From Aradus depressus (taxonomy: Eukaryota > Arthropoda > Insecta > Hemiptera > Aradidae): DNA of 64,000 nt. The DNA is taken from positions 1,240,001 to 1,304,000 of the forward strand of contig OY759221.1 of NCBI GenBank assembly GCA_963662175.1, written 5' to 3'. The position numbers and the translations under genes are program-made. Below are positions 1-11,755 of the stretch, piece by piece. Within the stretch, counting starts at the first letter, position 1. Every line of letters starts with the position of its first letter. The notes under the pieces are model-generated. The model worked only from the letters and a program-made list of their open reading frames with translations, did not search any database and was not told the origin of the DNA.

Positions 1-613
1 GCGACTTTTTGCTGGAAAAGAAAGAGAAAATCCATATGCGACCTGTTGATCAAGAAGTCCCATCAAGTGGCGGTAAATATCAAAGGATGGAAAGATGTAT
101 ATCGCGAGACGGGTTCCCGCAACGAAACTTGTTACAGAAAACACCCCAAGACTTGTGAGGCGACAACTTGAGGAAATTTGGAACTATCATAGTTTAAGGG
201 ATGATGATAAAAGTTTGGAACAATCGTAGTTTAAGGGATGATGTTCCTTCCTCATCTTTTAAAATCTTCCTGACTATATTGAAAATGGGTTCTACTGTTA
301 TCGGGAAGTTGGCCTCTAAATGAATACAAATGTCAGAAAACCGCAGAAAAAGTCTTTGAAATGCAGGAAGATTTATTTAAGAGACTTTATCCTGAACAAA
401 CAGAGGGCCGAGAATTGATAGGTTCTGAGAGTGTTTTTGTTTGTTGTTATTTTTACTTTTTATTTTTTGAACATAATAACAATGTTTATTTTTTAAAAAA
501 ACCTAAAGACTGTAAATGAAAGGGTCTATTGGTAATTAAAGCTTGGTATCAGTTAGTGTAGTGAGATGAGGTGGGGGTGATGGATGGGAGAGCCGTGAGG
601 GCATTTCCAACAG
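1..613. other. AT-rich presumed Dll intron, no gene seen
   Basis: Nothing recognisable except a short direct duplication: a 37-bp unit with the core TAGTTTAAGGGATGATG occurs twice at about 177-245. Confidence 0.5.
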
Positions 614-835
614 TCTGGCATGGTCCAGTCCTGGAGTCTCCAGGCTGGCTTCGATCCAGTCCTTGAGTCTCCAGGGTGGCTATGGTCCAGTTCTGAAGTC
701 TCCAGGCTGGCATTGGTCCAGTCCTGGAGTCTCCAGGCTGGCTTCGATCCAGACCTGGAGTCTCCAGGCTGTCTATGGTCCAGTCCCGGAGGCTCCAGGG
801 TGGCTATGGTTCAGTCCTTAAGCCTCCATGGAGTT
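614..835. repeat. 31-bp minisatellite, about 7 copies
   Basis: The unit reads roughly GGTCCAGTCCTGGAGTCTCC plus AGGCTGGCTTC. The CCAG anchor recurs at 625, 656, 687, 718, 749 and 780, with TCAG at 811: exactly 31 bp each time, with scattered substitutions. The open frame across it is a by-product of the repeat. Confidence 0.92.
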
Positions 836-978
836 TTTTTCAAGTTCTCCAAGCTAAATCTCATGGTTTCAATAGGTTTCCAAAGTAAAGGAAATTCTGA
901 AAAATTATCCCAAACACATAATTAAAACAAAAAGAATTCTATTAAAATGCTCTCCTCTTTCAACTGTTTGCTACGTTT

Positions 979-1403
979 CCTGCTTCAGGGTTGGAAGATG
1001 TGGCTTCTTGGATGCTGAGATAACGTTCTGCTAGCACCGGCTGTAGCTTGCTGATGTACAAGCAGGCAGACATACCGCCACGCACTCCTCTCCTGATCCC
1101 CGCCCTGCTTTAGGGTTTGAAGATGTGGCTTCCTGGATACTGAGATGACGTTCTGCCTGCCTAGCAGTCAGCCTAGAGCCTGGTACAGCCTGTAGCTTGC
1201 TGATGTACAAGCAGGCAGACATACCGCCACGCACTCCTCTCCTGATCCCCGCCCTGCTTTAGGGTTTGAAGATGTGGCTTCCTGGATACTGAGATGACGT
1301 TCTGCCTGCCTAGCAGTCAGCCTAGAGCCTGGTACAGCCTGTAGCTTGCTGATGTACGAGCAGGCAGACATCCCGCCACGCCCTCTTCTCCTGATCCCCG
1401 CCG
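979..1403. repeat. 149-bp tandem repeat, about 3 copies
   Basis: CTGTAGCTTGCTGATGTAC recurs at 1041, 1190 and 1339 (149 bp apart). The first copy lacks about 24 bp. Copies two and three are nearly identical. The similar Cys-rich minus-strand frames at 1031-1234 and 1168-1413 are the same repeat read twice and are not called as genes. Confidence 0.9.
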
Positions 1404-3222
1404 TCTCTTCCATCTCGAGATCTCGTTTCCTGGGACTCTACCACTCTCTCTATCTCTCTCAGACCTCCACAGGCCGGATCCCACCTATGAATCAGGAATT
1501 AGAAACCGACAATAATTAATATTCACCAAGAAGGTGGGATGAGGGAGGTCCCGTGGGAGGCGATACCAACAATCCCACTAGTCCCAGTCATAACACAATT
1601 CCACACAGCAATAACGCTGAGACAACCAAAGGTACCCATCTTGCGATATCCTGCTCAACGATTTACCAATTTTTCAGCGTTTTGACTTTTCCAACTACAA
1701 ATTGGTAAAATTAAGTCACAACATCAAAATATTTATTAATTATTCTAATTATTATAAAACTAGAAGTTTACCTGGCGTCACGTGGGAATAACTTAGCGTT
1801 ATATTACTGAAGCTGATTACGTGCGATATCCAGACAAAGAATAAAAAGGATATTCTCTACCCCCACTCTTCAACCCCCTCCCACCCGCTTGGTACCTCTC
1901 ATTTCCTTCCCCACTCCAATATGCTATTTATCTCCGTTATTTCTAACTTAAAAGAAAAAATGCTTAAAATGAAAATGTCTTTCATATTGACTCTGAACTT
2001 TTCTCATTTAGTAATCATAAAAGAGAGAAAGCATAAAATAACTTTTTCTGTCTCCAAAGCTAAAGCTCCCAGATTCAGTGATTCTGAAATAAAATGTATC
2101 ATAAAACCTGTTCCTGTACAGACCAGCACCACTCTTGCACCTTGTTTACAAAGATTTATAATAAATAAATATTTTATTAATATTGAATATATAAGATTTC
2201 TATATAAAACCGTATTTGATACAATTAACCGTGTTTAGACATTTTCATTCCTTTTTCCAATTAGTCTTGGCGTCTCTAAAAAATAAGAAAAAGAGAAAAA
2301 TCGCAAAGTTACGATAACCCATAAGTATCCAAAAAGGCCGGGCAAGAGTGACAAAACAACCAAACAATACATTTGACAGTGACAATAGGATGTTTATACG
2401 TAAAAAACACATTGGTCGTTACTGTCCAAACCGATATTAATAAATATGGTAAACAGATCAATGACGAGTGTTTTTCTAGGTCTCAGAATTCAGTCGCGAA
2501 TAAGCCGCCGAAAAAATTACTTGTATCGTTTCAGCAAAAAAAACATTCAATTACCATAATTTATTAAACGTAATTTAATAACGCATATAAGGGAAATTTT
2601 ATGTTATCAAACAATCAAGAAAACTGTAATTAGAAGAAAAGGAGTCTGCATCAATTTTGACTAATAAATGTTTTACAAAGGAATATACAAAAATATGTAA
2701 AGATATTGAAAAATGTATTTGACGTAAAATGATTTTGTTTTTGACAAAAATAACAAAACAGAGATGAATTACAAAGCAGAGTAGAGCGGTGTCGTGTGTT
2801 CGTGTGTCCCCATTTCATACATATTTATCTCTTTGAAGAACAATAAATATTATCACAAATAAATTTTAAGAATAAATTATTATTAGAATTGAGAATTGTT
2901 TCGCATAATTAATAATTCAAATAAATACTGAAAGCAACTATTTACATCTTACTGACAAACTACATATTCAACTGTAACTTAACCCCAACAGTTGTCTCAG
3001 TCAATACCTCAGTCCGATATACATATCTGAAGCCTAGAAGATTCTTTGAATTATGAGTGCTCAGATTTAAACTTAACTGCTACTGGTTGGAAGGCCTACA
3101 AGTCATAATGATCTAAAACAATCTTTCGAATGAATAACAACATTAAAATTTTAAGAAAACTACTTTAAAAACAACAAGACCACAGAAGTTTATATTGAAT
3201 GAAGTAAAGTAAAAAACATGTA
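1404..3222. other. AT-rich presumed intron, no gene seen
   Basis: Short, stop-interrupted frames with no recognisable protein similarity, and no tandem structure beyond simple A/T runs. Confidence 0.5.
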
Positions 3223-3282
3223 CCGATTATAAACAATCGATACTTTCAATATATATTATATATTTGTTCGTTAAAACTTTAA

Positions 3283-4841
3283 AACGGACAAACAACAGCA
3301 ATCACGGACGATGATAAATCTACACTCATTGCCAATCACTTACAGAATAAATTTCAACTGACTGCCCCCAACGACATACCGACGAACAGCATAATCGAAG
3401 ACGACCTTTCCCGACCATTCCAAACCGCAGACAAACCAATCAAATTCGCAAGCCCATCTGAAATTCGGACCATCATAAGACGACTACCTAACCGAAAAAG
3501 CCCTGGAGATGACTTAATCCCGAACATAGTTTTAAAAAATCTCCCCCGAAAAGGAATATCTTTCTTAACTAGCATATTTAATGCTTGCCTCAGATTAGGA
3601 TACTTTCCCGACCAGTGGAAAAATGCTATAGTAACAGTATTTCACAAACCCCGACGCCCTAAGCATAATCTTGACAGCTATAGACCTATATGCCTTTTGA
3701 CAACAATCTCTAAAGTATTTGAAAAAATAATGCACTCACGACTGACAGACTACTTATCAGAGACACACGTCATTCCAACACACCAATTCGGGTTCAAGCC
3801 ACAACACTCCTCAGTACACCAACTACAAAGGGTGTCGGAACTCATCGTGACCGGGTTCGAGCAGAAGAAGTACACCGCTGCTACTTTCTTGGACGTTGCC
3901 GCAGCGTTTGACACGGTCTGGCACAAAGGACTACTGTACAAATTGCGTCGAACATGGTCTCCATCCTACCTCTTCAAAATTATTGAGTCCTTTCTCAACA
4001 ATAGAACATTCCAAGTGCGAATAAATTCTACAGTGAGTTCGAGACGACAACATAAATCCGGCGTTCCTCAGGGAGCTATTCTCAGCCCACTACTGTTTAA
4101 TTTATATTGCAACGATCTGCCAGTGCCGCCGTCCTCAACACTTGCAACATACGCAGACGATACAATGATTGCTACCCAGGAGAGTAGCCTGAACGAAGCC
4201 ATCGAGTCCCTCCAGACCTCACTAGATGTCTTGGCTGAATGGTTCAGAAAGTGGAACCTCTCCCTGAACCCTGAAAAAACGGAAGCCAAGATATTTTCCT
4301 TGCGTAGATTTCAGCTGGAAGGACTGAGAACAGTAGCTCTTTGTGACATCTCTATCCCATGGAATCCTAAGGACCAGGGAGTAAAGTATCTAGGGGTAAC
4401 CCTGGATACGAGGGCCACCTGGAAACTACACATTAACACCAAACTACAACAAGCACACAGTAGACTCAACCAACTCTACCCTCTCATTAACAGAAAAACA
4501 CCACTTAAACACAAAGCCATGATACTTCTGTACAAATCACTCATTAGACCCATAATAACATACGCCTCCCCCGTTTGGATGACAGCTAGCAAAACACTTT
4601 TAACAAAAATACAGACATTTCAGAACAAAGTTGCGCGATGGTGGCCCTCAATGCACCCTGGTTCGTTAGGAACTCTCAAATTCATGAAGAGCTGGGTCTG
4701 CCACCCATCAGGGAGCATCTCGAGCAACTGAAGAACCTCCACCACTCCAGACTCCAGTTCACCTCCGGGGCTGATGTCTACGGCCTTGGGCAAATGACTC
4801 AAGGGAGAAGACTGAAGGCTCGCCTTTATCAAGACTTATAA
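3283..4841 (+). pseudogene. Jockey-type non-LTR retrotransposon ORF2 fragment (reverse transcriptase), 5'-truncated and frameshifted
   Basis: The product would be the reverse transcriptase used for target-primed integration of a LINE. Translation from 3283 shows the RT domain in order: KSPGDD, SYRPICLL, FLDVAAAFDTVW (about 3886-3921), GVPQGAILSPLLFNLYCNDL, the catalytic YADD (4150-4161), a LNPEKTEA block and the YLGVTLD thumb region. No upstream endonuclease domain is present: an in-frame stop lies at 3280-3282, so the copy is 5'-truncated. Near 4636 the frame shifts by one base. The original frame runs on to a stop at 4729-4731, while the C-terminal block (APWFVRNSQIHEELGLPP, then REHLEQLKN) continues in another frame to a TAA ending at 4841. 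Similarity is to arthropod Jockey-clade elements. The copy is inactive. Confidence 0.92.
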
Positions 4842-4940
4842 TTTTTTTTTTTTTTTTCTTCTTATTTTGTACAACGTTTCATTTAAATCTCTTTGTGTAA
4901 GGCACTTGGAGTGCCGGCCCAAATAAATAAATAAATTGAT
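4842..4940 (+). other. LINE 3' tail
   Basis: Follows the RT frame directly: a long T run, then a short palindromic segment (GGCACTTGGAGTGCCGGCCC) and an AATA-type tail (AAATAAATAAATAAA) rather than plain poly(A). Such short tandem tails are typical of several LINE clades. The 3' boundary is approximate. Confidence 0.7.
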
Positions 4941-5162
4941 TGAAACATTAAAAAAACAATATGTGAATGGAGTCAGATGTTTGAAAAATTCTATTGTGAT
5001 ATGTGTAACCCAAAAAGTGAGTAAGAAATATAAAACTAAGTTTTTAACTTTTTTTTAAAGTTTTAACAAACAAATATATAATAATTATTGAGTAATATAT
5101 TAATAAATAATATTCTAGAACGAACTATAATAATTATTGAAAGTATCGATTGTCTATAATCG

Positions 5163-7250
5163 CTAAAAACATATGTTTAAGTATAAAAATTGTAAAACCA
5201 AATTCTTGTTGAATCCTGTTTTGAGAGTCGTTACAATGCCATTCCGGAGGGACCATGCGTAGGCATAACTACATTGTTTTTTGCTAAGATCCAATTACTC
5301 AAAGACACTAAAAAAATAACTAAACAAACAGGTGTTGTCAGCCAGTTCTGCTGCCAGGCAAAGTTTTCATGTGAAATAAAAGTATTTATATCTTAAAAAA
5401 TTGCATTCCATTGAAAAAGTTTCAAAATTAATAGAAAATTATTTTTTTTACAATTAAGAAAATCATTTTTCGATATTAAAAAAAAAAAATGTTAGAATGG
5501 AATTCACTGAACACGCTTTTTGCATATTTAAAAACTATTTGGCAACACTGGCGTCAGCTTATTTTGTTTAATGCACAGTAGTTGGACTGTAATTTCACAT
5601 CTTATATTTATTATTAATGATAGACACCTGCCATTGAGTATTATAAGCCTAATTTTCTTTTCTCCAATATCAATCCTTTTTTTTTTTTTTGGTTAGTGGC
5701 CTTATGGTCTAAGCATATCAGCCATATTCATCCTTGACTCAATAGAATACAAAAGAAGAAACAAGGTGCTCTGTAAAGTTACAGAAAATAAGGTTAACAG
5801 TATTATTTTATTTATTCATTAACCATTTTCATAAACTACATTTATAATTATTTTATCTCTGGTAGCAAATATTTAAAATCTTGCTGTAGCTATGACTTGA
5901 TTTCAACTGTAATTAAGATTCCATTAACTTCAAATTCCACTCCTTGCTTTAAGATATTTATAACACTGCAGTTTCATTTTATACAAACCTATTAATTAGA
6001 CTTATTTTCAAATTAAACGTTACAATTTTTCTTTGTTTTTCAACATTATTTTCTGTCGCATTAAATATGTGTGTTTTCTTTCTTTTTGTTTTTAAACTTA
6101 ATTGTAAGTAATATTATGAATTGTATTAACATAATTTTGGCCAAAGAAACGTCAAAAATCGGGGCTAGCCTCTCTTGGATCTGTATCTACGAGGCATGAT
6201 CAAGAAGTTCCAGACTGCGAGTATTTAAAATCATATAGACAAAACAATTGTTTATATCCACTGAATTTGTTATTAATGAAAGCACTACATCAAATCCTGT
6301 AAATATGTCTACCATTTTCTGATACCTGGAGTTATACCTACTTTAAATGAATGTTCTTTGTAGAAAGTACAATGTAGATGTTGATTAGCGACTGTAGATT
6401 CTAATTGTGCATGTCTTCTCCCCAACCCTGCTTATTCATAGTAAGTCATTTTAATGTTTACTCTTTATTATGTTCCACCTATTTGTCTATTTCCATTATT
6501 AATGTTTATGTTTAGTAATGTAATCATATTTAATTTTAATGTTTAGTAATTATTCATAGTAAGTCAGTTTCAATGTTTAACTTGTTATAGTGTATTTTTA
6601 ACGTTCAGTAATGTTTATCAACAAAATTTTTTTTTTTTTTGTTTATTTTTGATTCTAATCTTGATTTCCCCCCCATGTTTGTAGGCCCTGATGATGATAT
6701 AAAATATATCGAAACGTTGGCATCTGAATAGTGTTTTTCTTCCATCTTTGACTGACCGTCAATATTCCTACAAATAAAAAGTACAATCTAATGAGGGCCA
6801 GACAACCTACCTCCTGGCTCGTACCAGATAATTTGTCTTTTTTTATTGAGCGTTATCAAAAAAAGTGTGATTATGTTTTGTGAATGATGAACTAAATTGT
6901 TATATCCAAGTATATTTTTGGGAAAAATTAACAAAAAAAAATTTAGAATGAAGGAACTTCTTTAACATTTACACATTTTCTCTAACTCCACACAAAATAT
7001 ATACATATCAATTTGCTAGGTTGTCGTATCTATACAATAATTATGTATACAATACAATTCTGAGATGACCCATTAATTAGTGTTATTAGTCATTAATTCT
7101 ATATATTTTCTCTCAATATATTTATTTATTTATTTAATTTTATTTTCTTGTTTTCTCTGTTTTACTTCGATATTGTTTCATATTGCCTTATTTCATCTAT
7201 TTATTATAAATACTATGTACTTTATTTGAATACCATTCCTTGCTATTATT
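5163..7250. other. AT-rich presumed intron, no gene seen
   Basis: Homopolymer runs and loosely repeated AT-rich phrases (6430-6600). The only notable item is the CTGATGA...GAAAC motif at 6688-6715, listed separately. Confidence 0.5.
6684..6722 (+). other. CTGATGA-stem-GAAAC motif (hammerhead-like core)
   Basis: CTGATGA (6688-6694) is followed, after one T, by a perfect 6-bp stem GATATA/TATATC with loop AAA, then GAAAC (6711-6715). The order CUGANGA, helix, GAAA is that of hammerhead ribozyme cores, but an extra U interrupts the core and helices I and III were not demonstrated. It may only be the end of a dispersed repeat. Confidence 0.35.
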
Positions 7251-7262
7251 TTTTTAACTTTA

Positions 7263-7565
7263 GTTAGCTATTATGACTCATACCCTGCCTTTAACTGCGT
7301 GGTCATATTGCCTATTACCAGAGCGCTCTTTCGTCACTCTGGTGGACATGAGCCCGACTCTACTATGGGAGTCCTTAATTTTAATTCACCTAAGGTAGGG
7401 GCCTTTAACGAGTACCTGACATCGTACAGGCTCGGGACCATCGCTTAACGTCCCTTCCGAAGGACGGCGTGCCTAAGTTTATTTTACCTCCGAGATAAAA
7501 TAAATTAAGGGGTCTTGAGCTCAGTAAGTAAGAATGCATACCACTGAGCTACCGGCGCCCTCACG
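7263..7565 (-). mobile_element. tRNA-derived SINE copy a
   Basis: Minus-strand insertion flanked by a 12-bp target duplication TTTTTAACTTTA (7251-7262 and 7566-7577). The head reads GGGCGCCGGTAGCTCAGTGG, a tRNA 5' end with A box, and the 3' part carries the family stem-loop. About 25 bp around the B box are deleted, so polymerase III promotion should be lost. Confidence 0.85.
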
Positions 7566-7577
7566 TTTTTAACTTTA

Positions 7578-8413
7578 AACCGATATATTTTGACAATTGG
7601 ATGTTTTGTTATTTTCGATCTCTTTGGGGTTCCAAAACTCCACAGTCAGAGAATTGTACAAATATGACGACATATATTTATACATTTTTTCTGTAATTAA
7701 GACAAAATACGTATATGTTGTACGAGTTCTGCGCTTTTATTTGTTTTTAAATCATGTAGTTCTGGGTAGATACAAATATGTAACGACATCTACTTCTTCA
7801 TTAAACCAATTACCTTCATTAAATTGTTCAACGCTTCCAATCGTTGGATGTCAGTTTTCAGTTAACTTAACACACAACAAATACACATCAATAATGTATG
7901 CTCATATATACAACTGAAGATGTTGATGTGTGCTTATGTGGTGTCTTGTATAAAAACAGGTGACGGTTATCTTTCAGGCCCTTTAATGAAGTTGTATAAT
8001 AAAGGGCTTGGTTTCTAGATACAGTAAGGGCTCCTCACCTCAGTAACTTACAGTTGGCCTTTTTATAAATTTCTCACTTTTCAAATATCAGATTTCAGAT
8101 AAATGAGATATTAAAACCTCTAACTGCCAAACAGTTCAAGACATGGAAGCGATGCAGGAAGGGACACAGATCGTGGGTAAAAGACGAAAAGAAACAGACA
8201 AAGAGCAAGTTTGTCAGGACGAAGCCTGGGCCGTGACGCAGAGGCGAAACAGGCGCTCGTTCGTAGCCACATTGAAACGCCTGGCAAAACTATCATTTGT
8301 AATTATTTATTTTACTATTTCCTATTTTCAAATAATTTTAATTATTTTCATGACTATCACAAGTGTACATGAATATGTCGTCCGACGACGTCTTCACTCA
8401 TAGCCGACATCAA
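7578..8413. other. No gene seen
   Basis: Frames at 7597-7917 and 8143-8403 have no recognisable similarity and AT-rich, biased composition. Neither is supported as a gene. Confidence 0.45.
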
Positions 8414-8439
8414 GGGGGGGGGGGGGGGGGGGGGGGGGG
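8414..8439 (+). repeat. Poly(G) run, 26 nt
   Basis: Uninterrupted run of 26 G, the longest of a dozen such runs in the window. Confidence 0.95.
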
Positions 8440-8485
8440 CAAGTATGTAAAATGAGTAAAAAAAAAATCCAATGGATGCAATTGA

Positions 8486-8653
8486 AGGAATAGATAATTA
8501 AAATACACAATTTCTTTGTCTAACTTCACTATATATTCTCAAATACTCAACTAGTTTCGTCATGTTAAGGCATTAATCAAGTCACTTATAAACTAAGAAA
8601 GTTTATACTACTAAGTGTGACAAAGAAATTGTGTATTTTAATTATCTATTCCT
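8486..8653. repeat. Perfect 35-bp inverted repeat with 98-bp spacer
   Basis: Left arm 8486-8520 starts AGGAATAGATAATTAAAATA; right arm 8619-8653 is its exact reverse complement. The 98-bp spacer has no obvious coding content. It could be a short non-autonomous hairpin element; no target duplication is evident. Confidence 0.9.
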
Positions 8654-9671
8654 AGAATGGAGCTTCACAAAGTAAATCTGGAAACCATAAATTATTTGGA
8701 TACAATTGAGTAAGGATTTTATAAGAAGACAACCAGAGCCGGTAACCTTGGTCAACACCTTCTTGAGATTTGAGAACTACCTTGGTAACCTTTCTACTGT
8801 TGGTTACCTTTCGTTGAACTTGATTTATGAAATTATTGAAAAGGTTTCTGGTTTATTTCCTTCAGTTTAAATAATCGTAATGTTTATGTATTCAGTTTTA
8901 ATATTTTTGAATCTTAAATTCCGAGCAGTCACTATTTTTACTGCAATTATTTTGTATCGGTGATAGGAAACATAAAAAGACTGGGAACCACTGATCTAAA
9001 CATTTATATTTGTTTATTTGACAAGGAATGGTCGATAAACCTGGAAAAACAGCTTTTATTTTTGAAAATGGTTGGTTAAAGAAGAAGCTTTCACGGCATT
9101 TCAACTATGTTTAATATTTTACGAATATGATCATATTTCGCCCATTCGTCCATTTTGAAAAGGAACCTATCCCAGTATCCTCAGATAAACTTAGGACGTG
9201 ATAATAAGCAAAGTTTGCAAAACTTTTCAATGTAACATAAAACTAAAAGTTGAAAATGGGCACCATTTGAATACAAAGAAGAAAAAAAATTATTTTATTC
9301 AAAAGACAAAAATATAATTTTTTTCCGGTTTCCATCCAGTAGTATCCCTACTGGAAAGGAATATATTTAACTGCATGCACCATATATATATCATGCTTTA
9401 ACACAACTGAATTTTGAATTTTACATACAATAATTTAGATGGACAAGAAAGTTATAGTTCATCAAAATTAATCTTCTGAACAAAGTCCAAAAATAGTTTA
9501 TAAAAACGTCGTATTAAAATAATTGTTGACAAAGGGCAACTTCCACCATTGGTCACCACAAATCTCACCAGGGAACTTCTTAGGCCCCCCAGTAGTTGAC
9601 AAGTGAAGATTATCATTATCCTGAATATTATTATATATTAGATTATTGATATACCTTAGGACTGTACAAAT
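8654..9671. other. AT-rich, nothing recognised
   Basis: Short frames without similarity. No tandem or inverted structure noticed. Confidence 0.5.
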
Positions 9672-9685
9672 AAGATTTACTATAG

Positions 9686-10030
9686 GTTAGGTTAGGTTTT
9701 ATGACTCATGCCCGGGCTTTAACTACGAGGTCATATCGCCTACTACCAGAGCGCTCTTGCGTCACTCTGGTGGACATGAGCCCGACTCTACTGTGGGAGT
9801 CCTAAATTTTGCCTACCCTAAATTTTTATTCATCTAGGGTAGGGGTCTTTAACGAGTACCTGACATCGTACAGGCTCGGGACCATCGCTTAACGTCCCAT
9901 CCGAAGGACGGCGTGCTTAAGTTTATTTTACCTCCCAGATAAAATAAACTAAGGGCCTCGGTCGGGCTACGAACCCACAACCTTGAGCTCAGAAGTCAAG
10001 CACGCTTACCACTGAGCTACCGGCGCCCTC
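9686..10030 (-). mobile_element. tRNA-derived SINE copy b (most complete)
   Basis: Full-length minus-strand SINE of about 345 bp with a 14-bp target duplication AAGATTTACTATAG (9672-9685 and 10031-10044). The 5' head is tRNA-like: GGGCGCCGGTAGCTCAGTGG (A box) and, about 40 bp on, GGTTCGTAGCC (B box). The body contains a palindromic segment around TTTATTTTA..TAAAATAAA and, near the 3' end, a stem-loop of the form CCAGAGYG...CGCTCTGG. The 3' end is GAGTCATAAAACCTAACCTAAC. It would be transcribed by RNA polymerase III and mobilised by a LINE in trans. Confidence 0.93.
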
Positions 10031-10044
10031 AAGATTTACTATAG

Positions 10045-11010
10045 ATAGTGGTATATGTATGTTTCAAAAATGCCCGAATAAAAATATGGTTGGTGACGGG
10101 AATGCCGTGGAAATGGGTTATTTAACCACTAATTTTAGTTTAAATTTAATTACATGTCTTTCAAAAAACGTTTATTATGTATTTAAATAGATAGAAGACG
10201 AATACATATGGACTGTGAACATAGACATAGTATGGTTGGAGAAGATGCAGCCTGCAACTTGCAGGCTGGTGCAGCATCACCGATCCGTAACTGTTATAGG
10301 TAACCAATTTGTAAATGTCGCAGTCTACAGAAATCTAAAATTTATCTGAAATTTAAAAATTTGAGAGTGTAGTGGCAAAACCTAATCGGTACTGTTTTTT
10401 TTTTTTGTAATTGATGAAAACTGTTGTTAGAAGTCGTGGACCTGTCCTGTTTTCCAGAATCAAGACTAACGCAGCACATCAATACTTACTAATTGCCGTA
10501 GATCAAAATTATTTTTTGCTGGGAGTAGACAAAAAAATCGAAAATGGCTCATTCTTTCAAACAAAACTTTAAAATAAACGTTACAGAGCGTTCAATTCCT
10601 CATCAACTGAGATTACATACGGTCTAATTGGACCATTAGTAAGTTCATAAATAAATTTGTAAATATGATGCATCTGGGACATCACTGTTGTTGGAGGCGC
10701 TACTGGTGTCAACGACATCAATTATCTAGTTTATAATCAAAGTTACAACAACATTCTAAGATTTCATCTTCTAATCATTTTACACAACATTCTCATTTTA
10801 CAAATTATTTTTGCCCCATGGATGTATTGCTGCTTCTACCTATAAACCACCCTTCAACTTTGCCCAGTCTTTTTCAGTTATGTAAGTTCAATAGATACTT
10901 AGATATGAGAGATTATCGTCATACCTGAGGCTGGTTTATCAGCAAACCATTTTTACGGACGGAACATTTTAGAATTGTTTCCTTGTATAAAAATTAAGTA
11001 TAGTGTTTCA
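10045..11010. other. AT-rich, one small hairpin
   Basis: Contains a perfect 10-bp hairpin with a 1-nt loop (CAGCCTGCAA C TTGCAGGCTG, 10248-10268). Otherwise no gene or repeat recognised. Confidence 0.5.
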
Positions 11011-11080
11011 TCTATAACTATAATCAAGTATACATTTCTAGCTCATCTATAACTATAATCAAGTATACATTTCTAGCTCA
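11008..11080. repeat. 35-bp direct duplication
   Basis: TCTATAACTATAATCAAGTA starts at 11011 and again at 11046; two essentially identical copies. Confidence 0.85.
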
Positions 11081-11422
11081 GTAATCATTCTACTTCTTTC
11101 CTTAAAAGTAGTCAGATAATTTTTTTAACTTGGTTGGAAAAAAAACCTGATAATTCTATGAAACAATTTTTAGAGCCAGTAAAAATGACTCAATTATTCA
11201 AATTGACTTTCTCACATTTTTATAAAAATTTTCATATAAAAATGTGATTTATTAATACTGTTACGAACTGAATTATTTACGATAATTACGACATTTAATG
11301 TCTGATTAAGTGGCCAGTTAGTATGATGTAAAAGTTCCTTTATTTCAACCTGTTTTCTAATATTTTCTTGTGAATTAACTTTTTAAAATGTAGGTTTTGT
11401 TGTTTCTATTGAACTAGAGTTA

Positions 11423-11755
11423 GACAGTTGGCTGTTCTCTCTTCATATTTTGATTGATATTTGTTATATAAAGACAGTTGGCTGTTCTCTCTTCATATTT
11501 TGATTGATATTTGTTATATAAAGACAGTTGGCTGTTCTCTCTTCATATTTTGATTGATATTTGTTATATAAAGACAGTTGGCTGTTCTCTCTTCATATTT
11601 TGATTGATATTTGTTACATAAAGACAGTTGGCTGTTCTCTCTTCATATTTTGATTGATATTTGTTACATAAAGACAGTTGGCTGTTCTCTCTTCATATTT
11701 TGATTGATATTTGTTATATAAAGACAGTTGGCTGTTCTCTCTTCATATTTTGATT
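11423..11755. repeat. 50-bp tandem repeat, 6.7 copies
   Basis: GACAGTTGGCTGTTCTCTCT recurs at 11423, 11473, 11523, 11573, 11623, 11673 and 11723. Units are almost identical; a T/C variant (TTATATA or TTACATA) marks two neighbouring units. Confidence 0.95.

Larger units (their letters stand above)
3224..5162. mobile_element. Inverted-repeat-bounded composite containing a LINE fragment
   Basis: Two blocks at the left (27 bp at 3224-3250; 29 bp at 3256-3284) recur inverted and in mirrored order at the right (5136-5162 and 5053-5081), each with one mismatch. The right arm carries about 50 extra bases between its blocks. The LINE reading frame starts at 3283, exactly where the left arm ends. The simplest reading is a hairpin-like DNA element into whose centre a LINE inserted; a TIR element that captured the LINE is an alternative. 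No target-site duplication was confirmed. Confidence 0.65.

Noticed and set aside
9950..10030. Functional tRNA gene on the minus strand
   Set aside because: The tRNA-like head is joined to a SINE body and flanked by a target duplication, so it is a SINE.
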